Source: an uncultured Methanomassiliicoccales archaeon
GTDB taxonomy: Archaea > Thermoplasmatota > Thermoplasmata > Methanomassiliicoccales > Methanomethylophilaceae
Assembly: GCA_934702355.1 (NCBI GenBank)
Contig: CAKUXX010000006.1
Coordinates: 1-64,000 of the forward strand
Direction: 5' to 3'
DNA: 64,000 nucleotides
The notes beneath the pieces were generated by a model. That model ran no database searches and was not told the DNA's origin. It worked only from the letters and a program-made list of their open reading frames with translations. Shown piece by piece: positions 51,617 through 59,488 of this stretch (positions are counted from its first letter, which is position 1; each line of letters begins with the position of its first letter). Made by a program: the position numbers and the translations under genes.

Positions 51617-53281
51617 TTGAAAGGCACCAAGGCACTGCTGACAATGCTTGAGGACAAAGGGGTCGACACCATCTTCGGGTATCCCGGAGGGAGTGTCATC
51701 TCGATATACGACGAGCTGAGGGACTCGTCCATCAGGCACGTACTCGTAAGGCATGAGCAGTGCGCGGCCCATATGGCCGACGGCTATGCGCGTGCGAAGA
51801 ACCAGCCCGGGGTCTGCCTGGCGACGAGCGGTCCCGGCACCACGAACCTGGTCACGGGAATCGCCACGGCCTTCGCGGACTCGTCCCCGATGATCGCTCT
51901 CACGGGACAGGTCGCGGCGGGATCGCTGGGTCTCGGTGCTTTCCAGGAGGTGGACGCGTACAGTCTGCTGATGCCGATCACCAAGCACAGCTACAGGGTC
52001 CTGGATGTATGCAGGCTCCCGCATGCAGTTTCCGAAGCGTGGGAGATCTGCCAGATGGGAAGGAAGGGGCCGGTCCACATCGACCTTCCCGTGGATCAGA
52101 TGAACTCGGACATAGACGCCTGTCTTCTCGACGAGGAGTTCGGCGTCAAACCGCTCACAGAGGACCTTTCGGGACTGCACGAGGCGGTCCAGTGGATAAG
52201 GGAGTCGCAGAGGCCCGTCATCCTGGTCGGAGGCGGAGCGATGGATGCGTCCGAAGAGGTCATGGAGCTTGCGAGGCTCATCAGGGCGCCCGTGGTCAAC
52301 ACCCTCATGGGAATGGGGATAGTCCCGTCATCGTACGAGCTCAACATGGGTCCGCTGGGACTCCACGGAAGGCTCTCGGCGCTGGAGATGACCCGTTCCG
52401 CCGATCTGATAATCTCGATAGGCAGCAGGTTCTCCGACAGGACCTACAGCAGCCACGACCGCATGGAATCTCCGGCAGGAAAGGTCATCCACATAGACAT
52501 CGATCCGACCGAGTTCAACAAGCACAGGCACTGCTGCGTCAACCTCCAGGTGGATGCGGCCAAGGCCATCCGCTCGATCATAAGCGTCATCGGCTCCTCG
52601 GTGCCGTCATGGCCCCAGTGGACCGAGAACGCGCTGAGGATAAAGAAGAAGGACAGGATCGACACAGATATCAGGACGATGCCGATCGCGCCCCAGAAGG
52701 TCATGCACGAGATCAACAAGGTGCTGAACGACGATGTCATCGTCACGACGGATGTCGGTCAGAACCAGATGTGGGCCATGCATTATCTCGACATAGAGAG
52801 GCCGAGGCAGTTCCTCACTTCCGGAACGTTCGGAACCATGGGATTCGGACTGCCGTCGGCCATCGGAGCTAAGGCGGCCATGCCCGACAAGAAGGTCATG
52901 ACCATAACCGGCGACGGAGGCCTCCAGATGGTCATCCAGGAGCTCGCCACTTCCGTGGCGGACGATCTCCCGGTGACCGTGGTCCTTCTGAACAACGGCT
53001 GCCTCGGAATGATCAGGCAGATGCAGAAGTACTACTGGAACGAGAGGTACGTCGCCGAGGAACTCGGAGCAGATCCGGATTTCGTCACCGTCGCAAAGGG
53101 ATTCCACGCCAAGGGCATCCGCGTCGAGAGGCCGGAGGAGATATCCGAGGCTTTGAAGGAGGCCATGGATTCCAGCGTCACGACCGTCGTCGAGATAATG
53201 GTCGATCCCGGGGCGGACATCCTCCCGATGCTTCCGCCGGACCCGAAGCGCCCCGTCATAACGGGCTCCTGCCACTACTGA
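51617..53281 (+). CDS. ilvB: Acetolactate synthase large subunit, copy 1
   Basis: A 554-residue TPP enzyme of branched-chain amino acid synthesis. The catalytic Glu is in VRHEQCAAHMADGYARA, and the TPP motif runs from ITGDGGLQM to LNNGCLGM. The start was set at TTG 51617 (LKGTKALLTML), which matches the ATG start of copy 2 and follows a Shine-Dalgarno; the frame is open to GTG 51584. No ilvN regulatory subunit follows. The second copy lies 110 bp downstream with clear similarity over its full length. Confidence 0.9.
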   Translation: MKGTKALLTMLEDKGVDTIFGYPGGSVISIYDELRDSSIRHVLVRHEQCAAHMADGYARAKNQPGVCLATSGPGTTNLVTGIATAFADSSPMIALTGQVAAGSLGLGAFQEVDAYSLLMPITKHSYRVLDVCRLPHAVSEAWEICQMGRKGPVHIDLPVDQMNSDIDACLLDEEFGVKPLTEDLSGLHEAVQWIRESQRPVILVGGGAMDASEEVMELARLIRAPVVNTLMGMGIVPSSYELNMGPLGLHGRLSALEMTRSADLIISIGSRFSDRTYSSHDRMESPAGKVIHIDIDPTEFNKHRHCCVNLQVDAAKAIRSIISVIGSSVPSWPQWTENALRIKKKDRIDTDIRTMPIAPQKVMHEINKVLNDDVIVTTDVGQNQMWAMHYLDIERPRQFLTSGTFGTMGFGLPSAIGAKAAMPDKKVMTITGDGGLQMVIQELATSVADDLPVTVVLLNNGCLGMIRQMQKYYWNERYVAEELGADPDFVTVAKGFHAKGIRVERPEEISEALKEAMDSSVTTVVEIMVDPGADILPMLPPDPKRPVITGSCHY

Positions 53282-53294
53282 AACACTATAAACG

Positions 53295-53350
53295 CGCGCG
53301 GGACCCCTTCCGGACGGTGTTTCCCCACATCGGACCGAAGGTCCCGTGCG
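53295..53350 (+). terminator. Long stem-loop between the two acetolactate synthase genes
   Basis: CGCGCGGGACC (53295-53305) pairs with GGTCCCGTGCG (53340-53350) with one wobble. It is followed by the T-rich TTATGCTTTTATCTTAT, which can also hold the TATA for copy 2. Confidence 0.55.
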
Positions 53351-53391
53351 TTATGCTTTTATCTTATCCCTCTTTGGGATTGCTGATTGCT

Positions 53392-55059
53392 ATGAAAGGC
53401 ACTAAGGCATTGGTCACGATGTTGGAGCGCAAGGGTGTGGACACACTCTTCGGATATCCTGGCGGGAGCGTTATTCCCATCTATGATGAGCTCTACGATT
53501 CCAACCTTAGGCACATCCTTGTGAGGCACGAGCAGTGCGCGGCCCACATGGCCGACGGATACGCCAGGGCGTCGGGACGTCCCGGCGTGTGTCTGGCCAC
53601 CAGCGGACCCGGGGCGACCAACCTCGTCACCGGAGTCGCCACGGCATTCGCCGATTCCGTCCCCATGATAGCACTCACAGGACAGGTCGGCACCGGCTCC
53701 CTGGGACTCGGAGCGTTCCAGGAGGTGGATGCGTACAGCGTCCTCATGCCGATCACAAAGCACAATTTCAGGGTCCTGGATGTCAACAGGCTCCCCCATG
53801 CGGTGTCCGAAGCGTGGGAGATCTGCCAGACCGGACGTCCCGGACCAGTTCATATAGACCTTCCCGTCGATCAGATGAACTCCATGATCGACGAGTCCGT
53901 CCTCGACGAGGAATACGGCATCAAGCCGATCCCCGAGGACCTGAGCAACCTGGAGATGGCCGTCAAGTGGATAAAGGAGGCCAAGCGCCCCGTGATCCTG
54001 GTCGGAGGCGGAGCGATCAACGCATGCGAGGAGGTCATGGAGCTCTCCAAGCTCCTTGGCGCTCCTGTGGACACCACGCTGATGAGCATGGGTCTGGTCC
54101 CGTCCTCTTATGAGCTGTGTATGGGCCCCCTGGGAATGCACGGAAGGATGGCAGCATTGTCCGCAATGAACGATGCGGATCTCGTCATCTCCGTGGGAAG
54201 CAGGTTCTCTGACAGGACCTACGGTCAGAAGAGCAGGATGAAGGACCCCGAGGGGAGGGTCGTGCACATCGACATCGATCCGACGGAGTTCAACAAGCAC
54301 AAGCACCAGGCGGCGAACCTCCTGTGCGATGCCAGGAAGGGCGTCAGGATGCTGATCAACGCTCTGGGCGGAGCTGTCCGCAATAACGAGTGGACCGAGC
54401 ATGCGAAGGCCCTCAAGACCGCCTGCAAGTGCAGGATCGACTTCGACTGCGAGCCCATCATCCCCCAGAGGGTAATGCACGAGATAGGCAGGCTCATCGA
54501 CGACAGGACCATAGTCACCACCGACGTCGGTCAGAACCAGATGTGGGCGATGCACTATCTCGGGATAGAGAGGCCCAGGCAGTTCCTCTCCTCGGGTACC
54601 TTCGGTACCATGGGATACGGTCTTCCCGCGGCCATAGGTGCCAAGGCGGCTAGGCCCGACAGCAATGTCATCGCCATAACCGGGGACGGAGGATTCCAGA
54701 TGGTCATGCAGGAGATGACCACCTCTCTGGCAGAGGATCTTCCCATAACAGTGGTGCTGCTGAACAACGGAACCCTCGGAATGGTCAGGCAGTGGCAGAA
54801 GCTGTTCTGGAACGAGAGGTACAGCTCCACCACCCTCAAGTGCGACCCCGACTTCGTCAAGCTGGCGGAGGCCTTCGGAGCCGAGGGCATCCGCGTGGAG
54901 AAGCCCGGCGAGATCTATGATGCGCTGAAGCAGGCCAAGGACTGCGGAAGGACATGCCTGGTGGAGGTCATGGTGGACCCTGAGGAGTGCGCCCTCCCGA
55001 TGATACCCTCCGACCCCAAGGAGCCCCTCGTGAAGGGACGCTGCCCGTTCGGGCTGTGA
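53392..55059 (+). CDS. ilvB: Acetolactate synthase large subunit, copy 2
   Basis: A 555-residue paralogue of the preceding gene, with the catalytic Glu in VRHEQCAAHMADGYARA and the TPP motif ITGDGGFQM to LNNGTLGM. The ATG at 53392 begins MKGTKALVTMLERKG. The two copies agree along their whole length but have diverged in the middle (residues about 330-365) and C-terminus. The stem-loop and AT-rich promoter between them suggest separate expression. It is followed four bases later by cca. Confidence 0.92.
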   Translation: MKGTKALVTMLERKGVDTLFGYPGGSVIPIYDELYDSNLRHILVRHEQCAAHMADGYARASGRPGVCLATSGPGATNLVTGVATAFADSVPMIALTGQVGTGSLGLGAFQEVDAYSVLMPITKHNFRVLDVNRLPHAVSEAWEICQTGRPGPVHIDLPVDQMNSMIDESVLDEEYGIKPIPEDLSNLEMAVKWIKEAKRPVILVGGGAINACEEVMELSKLLGAPVDTTLMSMGLVPSSYELCMGPLGMHGRMAALSAMNDADLVISVGSRFSDRTYGQKSRMKDPEGRVVHIDIDPTEFNKHKHQAANLLCDARKGVRMLINALGGAVRNNEWTEHAKALKTACKCRIDFDCEPIIPQRVMHEIGRLIDDRTIVTTDVGQNQMWAMHYLGIERPRQFLSSGTFGTMGYGLPAAIGAKAARPDSNVIAITGDGGFQMVMQEMTTSLAEDLPITVVLLNNGTLGMVRQWQKLFWNERYSSTTLKCDPDFVKLAEAFGAEGIRVEKPGEIYDALKQAKDCGRTCLVEVMVDPEECALPMIPSDPKEPLVKGRCPFGL

Positions 55060-55063
55060 TAGG

Positions 55064-56383
55064 ATGGAACTGGAGGCAGAGGTCCTTCGGCGCATAGTCC
55101 CGTCGCCGGAGACCGTCCAATCGATAACCGACCGGGCGGCCCGCCTGAAGGAGATAGTCGAATCGTACATCGCATCCCACGGCATAGATGTGGAGGCGAG
55201 GTTCGCGGGTTCTTTCTCCAAAGGCACGTTCCTCGCCGATCCCGACCTGGACCTGTTCCTGATGTTCCCTTCGGATGTTCCGAAGGAGGATGTCAAGCGC
55301 ATCGGCCTGAAGGCCGGAGAGGACATACTCCACGGGATGAGGATGTTCTCCGACCATCCCTACACGCGCGGGACCTTCGAGGGACTGGATGTGGACATGG
55401 TGCCCTGCTACCACATACAGAGCACGGAGCACATCCTGAGCGCAGTGGACAGGACTCCGTTCCATACGGAGTTCATAAAATCGCATCTCGACGATGCGGG
55501 GAAGGACCAGGTCCGCCTGCTGAAGAAGTTCATGAAGGGCATCGGCGCCTATGGCGCCGAACAGGATTCCAGAGGATTCTCCGGATACCTGTGCGAGCTC
55601 CTGGTAGTGAAATACGGGACTTTCGACGCGCTCCTGGAGGATGCACAGCACTGGAAGGAGGGCAAGGTCCTGACGATCGAAGGCAAGGGGCCTGCGATGA
55701 TGGCCCCGCTCGTGGTGTATGACCCTGTGGATCCCAAGAGGAATGTGGCTTCCGCAGTCCATCTCGACACGCTTTCGCTTTTCATAGTCGCCGCCAAGGC
55801 ATATCTCGCCAAGCCGTCCGTATCGTTCTTCTTCCCGGAGACAAGGGTCCCGGAGACCGCGGAAAGGCTTGCGGGGATGTCCGAATTGCACGGCTCCAGA
55901 CTGATCTCCGTGGTGTTCGGAAGGCCGGACGCGATAGAGGACAACCTTTACTCCCAGCTGTGGAAGACGCAGATCGCATTGGAGAAGAAGCTCAACGAGT
56001 TCTCGTTCAACGTGCTGCGTGCGGTCCACGACATGGATGATTCCAGGCTGACGATCGTGTTCGAGATTGAGCGCGACACGATATCCAAGACGTACAAGCA
56101 CCGCGGACCACCCGTATGGGTAAGGTCGGAGTCCTTCACGGCGAAATGGAAGGGCAGCAGGTACGGGGATCCGTTCATAGAGGACGGGGCATGGATGGTC
56201 ATCGCCGAGAGGCTGTACGTCACGGCACACGAGATGCTCATGGACGAGGCGTGCAGGGCAGGCATCGGAAGGGAGCTGAACCCGGAGGAGATGAGGGTGC
56301 TGGACCACGACGGAACGCTATCGGAAGTGGACTTTCTGCTTCTCACGGAGCTCCTGGACCCGAAGTTCCCGTGGGAGATCTGA
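55064..56383 (+). CDS. cca: CCA-adding tRNA nucleotidyltransferase (archaeal class I)
   Basis: A 439-residue archaeal CCA-adding enzyme. The nucleotidyltransferase site is GSFSKGTFLADPDLDLFLMF (GS motif plus two Asp), with a third carboxylate in DVDMVPCY. The downstream central and tail domains are of normal length. It is needed here because tRNA-Pro lacks an encoded CCA, whereas the other tRNAs in the window encode it. Confidence 0.94.
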   Translation: MELEAEVLRRIVPSPETVQSITDRAARLKEIVESYIASHGIDVEARFAGSFSKGTFLADPDLDLFLMFPSDVPKEDVKRIGLKAGEDILHGMRMFSDHPYTRGTFEGLDVDMVPCYHIQSTEHILSAVDRTPFHTEFIKSHLDDAGKDQVRLLKKFMKGIGAYGAEQDSRGFSGYLCELLVVKYGTFDALLEDAQHWKEGKVLTIEGKGPAMMAPLVVYDPVDPKRNVASAVHLDTLSLFIVAAKAYLAKPSVSFFFPETRVPETAERLAGMSELHGSRLISVVFGRPDAIEDNLYSQLWKTQIALEKKLNEFSFNVLRAVHDMDDSRLTIVFEIERDTISKTYKHRGPPVWVRSESFTAKWKGSRYGDPFIEDGAWMVIAERLYVTAHEMLMDEACRAGIGRELNPEEMRVLDHDGTLSEVDFLLLTELLDPKFPWEI

Positions 56384-56451
56384 CTCGTTTCCGCATGGTG
56401 CTCCGGCCGCAAAATACAGTTTTATATTGTGAACCCTTCGGGGGATTCAGT

Positions 56452-56524
56452 GGGCCTATGGGCTAGCTTGGTATACTTGTGGCTTTGGGAGCCATTGACC
56501 CCGGTTCAAATCCGGGTAGGCCCA
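56452..56524 (+). tRNA. tRNA-Pro (anticodon TGG), CCA not encoded
   Basis: GGGCCTA pairs with TAGGCCC and the discriminator is A; the next bases are CTC, so CCA must be added. The stem GTGGC/GCCAT closes the loop TTTGGGA with anticodon TGG. The T-arm contains GGTTCAAATCC. A TATA (TTTTATATT at about 56420-56428) precedes it. Confidence 0.94.
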
Positions 56525-56568
56525 CTCTCATATGATTTCTGAGATCGCCGCCTTCAGACGGCGTCATG

Positions 56569-56584
56569 TCCGTGACGTCACGGA
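56569..56584. repeat. Perfect 16-bp palindrome
   Basis: TCCGTGACGTCACGGA is fully self-complementary. It lies 45 nt beyond tRNA-Pro and 68 nt before the stop of the convergent HTH gene. It may be a termination hairpin or a protein site; no start codon is near. Confidence 0.6.
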
Positions 56585-56614
56585 AGAGAAGTCGGTTAAT
56601 AGGTTTAGGCGGAC

Positions 56615-56637
56615 CGGGCCCTTCCGGACCCGGCCCG
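56615..56637 (-). terminator. GC hairpin after the HTH gene
   Basis: CGGGCC (56615-56620) pairs with GGCCCG (56632-56637), 16 nt past the HTH gene stop on the minus strand. Confidence 0.5.
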
Positions 56638-56652
56638 AGGCACGAAGCTGTT

Positions 56653-56943
56653 TCATATGACAGTCCTGGATGTTCGATTGTTGCTGAACACCTCGGATAT
56701 CTGCATGATGAGGTTCCTGATATGGGTCCCGTCATCCGTCAGGGTGTAGCGGGTGCAGTTGTCGGTCCCTTTCGGGATGATAAGTCCTGCATCCTCCAGC
56801 TTCCTGAGCTTGTCGGGCATACGGGGGTTATGGGAGACTGCGTCGTATATCTCGGTCTTCATACAGTCGGGGTTCCTTCCGATGAAGTCCAGGATATGCA
56901 TGACGTGCTTCTCCTCCAGAAGTCTTACATCTTCCATGCTCAT
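56653..56943 (-). CDS. Winged-helix transcriptional regulator
   Basis: A 96-residue protein with a winged helix: helix two and recognition helix around CMKTEIYDAVSHNPRMPDKLRKLEDAGLI, then wing residues YTLTDDGTHIRNLI (short segments). This resembles small archaeal HTH proteins related to HxlR or MarR. It is the last gene of the surface-protein cluster and starts 13 bases after the stop of the 388-residue secreted protein, so it may regulate the cluster. Confidence 0.75.
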   Translation of the reverse strand: MSMEDVRLLEEKHVMHILDFIGRNPDCMKTEIYDAVSHNPRMPDKLRKLEDAGLIIPKGTDNCTRYTLTDDGTHIRNLIMQISEVFSNNRTSRTVI

Positions 56944-56956
56944 GCGTAATGCCTCC

Positions 56957-58123
56957 TTATAAGGTACATCTCCACGCGCATATCGCGATGATTATCACGA
57001 TCAGGATGATGATCGAGGTCATCGGGAAGCCCTCGGATTTGCTCACGGGGCTCGCCTCCGCCACGATGACTATGTTGGCGGTGACCTTCGCGATGTCCAC
57101 GCATCCGTCCTTGACAGCGGATTCCGTGATGTTTTTCCCGCCCATGAAGACCTTGACGGTCATGTTCTCGTGATCGGGATTCGCTGCGAGGTCCACGTGG
57201 AACGGGCCTCCGGATGCGGAGACGGTCTTGACGACCTTGTCTTCGCTGGTTGCTGTGACGTTCTTCAGACTGTACTCTATCGTGAACAGCTCGATCCCGG
57301 AAATGGATACGAAGATGTCCTTGTTGATGTTCTTGATAGTGTAGACGTTGTCTACGGGTGTGAGGACCTGGCTGTCCGCCATGACCTTCACGCTTTTCAT
57401 GTCGAAGGTGTGCCCTTCGGACTGGGTTACTGTGAACGACAGCCAATCAGCACCGTGCCGGGTTACGTTGTATTCCAGCCCGTTGATGGGCTGGAATACA
57501 ACTATGTGCCCTCCTATCTCGACCGTGATCCCTCCGTCTCCGCCGGGCAGGGGGTTCCAGCCGGCGAAGACGTCGATGCTCTCGAGGATAGGGGTCTTCG
57601 GATTGAAGACCTGGGTGCAGGAGGTGTCTGTGAACCATCCCACGAATGTGAATCCGTTCCTGACGGGTGCTTCCGGAGGTACCACGAACATGTTGCCGAG
57701 CTGCACCGCGGTGGTGTTCCCGAGGACTGTTTCGCTGACCTGTGTTCCGGCGCTCCAGAACCTCACGGTTATAGGGGAGTCCGAGCGGACGAGCATGATC
57801 TTCGTCATGGATGAGTTGGAGCTTCCGTCCTTGGATGCCGTCTGCTTGACGGTCATGCTGGTCCATGAGTTATCCACTACTTTTTCCAGGTGCGTGCCTG
57901 TCTCTGTGATCTCGGTTTGGGCGGTCTCTCCGATGTACGGGGTGATCGTCCAGGTCACCGTGACCCCTGTGGGGTCATGGGGGTAGTCCAGGATCACCGT
58001 GGAACCGTAGCAGTACCATGTGCTGGTGGGAGCATCTGCATCGGACTCATCCGCCTGGAGGCAGACCGTCGCAGCCGACAGGGCAGTCAGCAGTGCGATG
58101 GCCAATGGGATGGTTCTTCTCAT
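56957..58123 (-). CDS. Membrane-anchored surface protein with Listeria-Bacteroides repeat
   Basis: A 388-residue exported protein. A signal peptide fills residues 1-25 (LAIALLTALSAATVC). A Listeria-Bacteroides (InlB B) repeat is seen near residues 165-195 (GFTFVGWFTDTSCTQVF, then VFAGW). The rest is beta-rich, and a single membrane helix near the end (SIIILIVIIIAICAW) anchors it. Such repeats occur in adhesins of gut microbes. It ends in TAA. It is 15 bases downstream of the Ig-type protein gene. Confidence 0.82.
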   Translation of the reverse strand: MRRTIPLAIALLTALSAATVCLQADESDADAPTSTWYCYGSTVILDYPHDPTGVTVTWTITPYIGETAQTEITETGTHLEKVVDNSWTSMTVKQTASKDGSSNSSMTKIMLVRSDSPITVRFWSAGTQVSETVLGNTTAVQLGNMFVVPPEAPVRNGFTFVGWFTDTSCTQVFNPKTPILESIDVFAGWNPLPGGDGGITVEIGGHIVVFQPINGLEYNVTRHGADWLSFTVTQSEGHTFDMKSVKVMADSQVLTPVDNVYTIKNINKDIFVSISGIELFTIEYSLKNVTATSEDKVVKTVSASGGPFHVDLAANPDHENMTVKVFMGGKNITESAVKDGCVDIAKVTANIVIVAEASPVSKSEGFPMTSIIILIVIIIAICAWRCTL

Positions 58124-58138
58124 TAGATCGCCTCGTGG

Positions 58139-59407
58139 TTACTTAGATCCGACTATGATCGTGGATCCTACGCCCACTACATTTCCGATGACGTAGAGGT
58201 CGAAGGATGCAAGTATATTGGATGTTGTACTATCCTTATGTCCGATACAGATTTTATAAACTCCTGTTCCTTTGGTATAATCTGTAATGGATGTAATCGA
58301 TTTTGCATTGAGTTCAGTCGGAATTGTAATATCTATGGTTTTATACAAATCGTGCTCTGTACCGATTATGGAGATGTAATTTGCACCGGATGCTTTGAGT
58401 ACTGCATTGTCTATTACTATTGAGAAAGTTTTTTTCTGATCAATGTAGTATGAATCTCCTACTTTGGGAAGTTTCGAATTGTCGGATTCTGCAGCATATG
58501 TGCCTGAATATACTTCATATTCAAAGTCCACGACACTCAATGAGAGATGACCTGTGGCATACCCTCCTGTATCGGTATTTTCCATATGGATCGTAACTGT
58601 TTTAGGGAATGGTTCTGTTGATCCGTCATCGTTAGTTTTTGTCGTTAGTTCTTTTGCTATTCCTGATATTTTTCCATCGGGAGTCATTGAAAGTCCCTCA
58701 GGCAGGTTCGGTGAATAAAATCTATAGTTGTTTAAATCATTGGCATTGTCGGATGTAACACAATCAGTCAGTGCTTTGCTGGAGTAAACGTTTTTGACAA
58801 AAGTGGCACTGAATTCGAAGTGCTCGTTAGTTCCGCTTTTGATAACGATCTTGTACATTATGGACTGTTCGGTTACAGTTGTTTCAATTTTTTTAGTTGT
58901 TACTGTTCCTGGTGAGTCTGCACCTTCTGCTCCAGTTCCCGGTGAAGTTGTATTTTTTGTTTCAGTTATTATCACTTTTACTGTAGCCTCAATAAATATC
59001 TGCGTGGAGACGTTTGCATCAGCAGCGGTTTTTTTAAGAGTTACAGTGAGTTTCTTTTCTGCAACACCTTCAACATTGGGCGTGATATCAAGACCCTGGG
59101 GGGTGCCTGAAATCGTATCATCAGTTTTAGTTGTTCCTGTTTTCCATGACACATCCACTTTTTTAGTTATGTTGGTTGCAGTATCGCCATTCTCAACTAA
59201 CTGATAGTAGTAGTTTATGTTGCTGTTAAGCACAATCTTAGTTGCGTCTGTATCTTTCAGATATGCTGTATATGTTGGTTCTGTGCCGGTCATATCAGTG
59301 TTTCCCTCGCCCTCGGCATCATACTGCGTAGCGTTGATCCCTATGATCATCGCCGATGCGAGCATCACCAACACAACGGCCGCTGCTGCGATCTTCATTC
59401 TTTTCAT
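58139..59407 (-). CDS. Secreted protein with a putative Ig-like (He_PIG) domain
   Basis: A 422-residue protein. The N-terminal helix (residues 7-25, AAAVVLVMLASAMIIGI) is a signal or anchor. The motif LPEGLSMTPDGKISGIA marks a He_PIG-type Ig-like domain near residue 235. Low-complexity Thr/Ser and Lys stretches flank it. Base composition is distinctly more AT-rich than most of the window, which may indicate transfer or rapid evolution. A Shine-Dalgarno (AGGAGAT) precedes the ATG. No C-terminal anchor is visible. Confidence 0.78.
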   Translation of the reverse strand: MKRMKIAAAAVVLVMLASAMIIGINATQYDAEGEGNTDMTGTEPTYTAYLKDTDATKIVLNSNINYYYQLVENGDTATNITKKVDVSWKTGTTKTDDTISGTPQGLDITPNVEGVAEKKLTVTLKKTAADANVSTQIFIEATVKVIITETKNTTSPGTGAEGADSPGTVTTKKIETTVTEQSIMYKIVIKSGTNEHFEFSATFVKNVYSSKALTDCVTSDNANDLNNYRFYSPNLPEGLSMTPDGKISGIAKELTTKTNDDGSTEPFPKTVTIHMENTDTGGYATGHLSLSVVDFEYEVYSGTYAAESDNSKLPKVGDSYYIDQKKTFSIVIDNAVLKASGANYISIIGTEHDLYKTIDITIPTELNAKSITSITDYTKGTGVYKICIGHKDSTTSNILASFDLYVIGNVVGVGSTIIVGSK

Positions 59408-59467
59408 TTTTCTTATCTCCTGTTCACCCTTCGAGAGGGTCGACTAAACGGTTTGACTTTTGAAGCT

Positions 59468-59483
59468 CGGAGGTTCCCCTCCG
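59468..59483 (-). terminator. Hairpin after the large surface protein gene
   Basis: CGGAGG and CCTCCG pair around TTCC, 5 nt past the stop codon of the large surface protein. Confidence 0.55.
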
Positions 59484-59488
59484 AAGGG

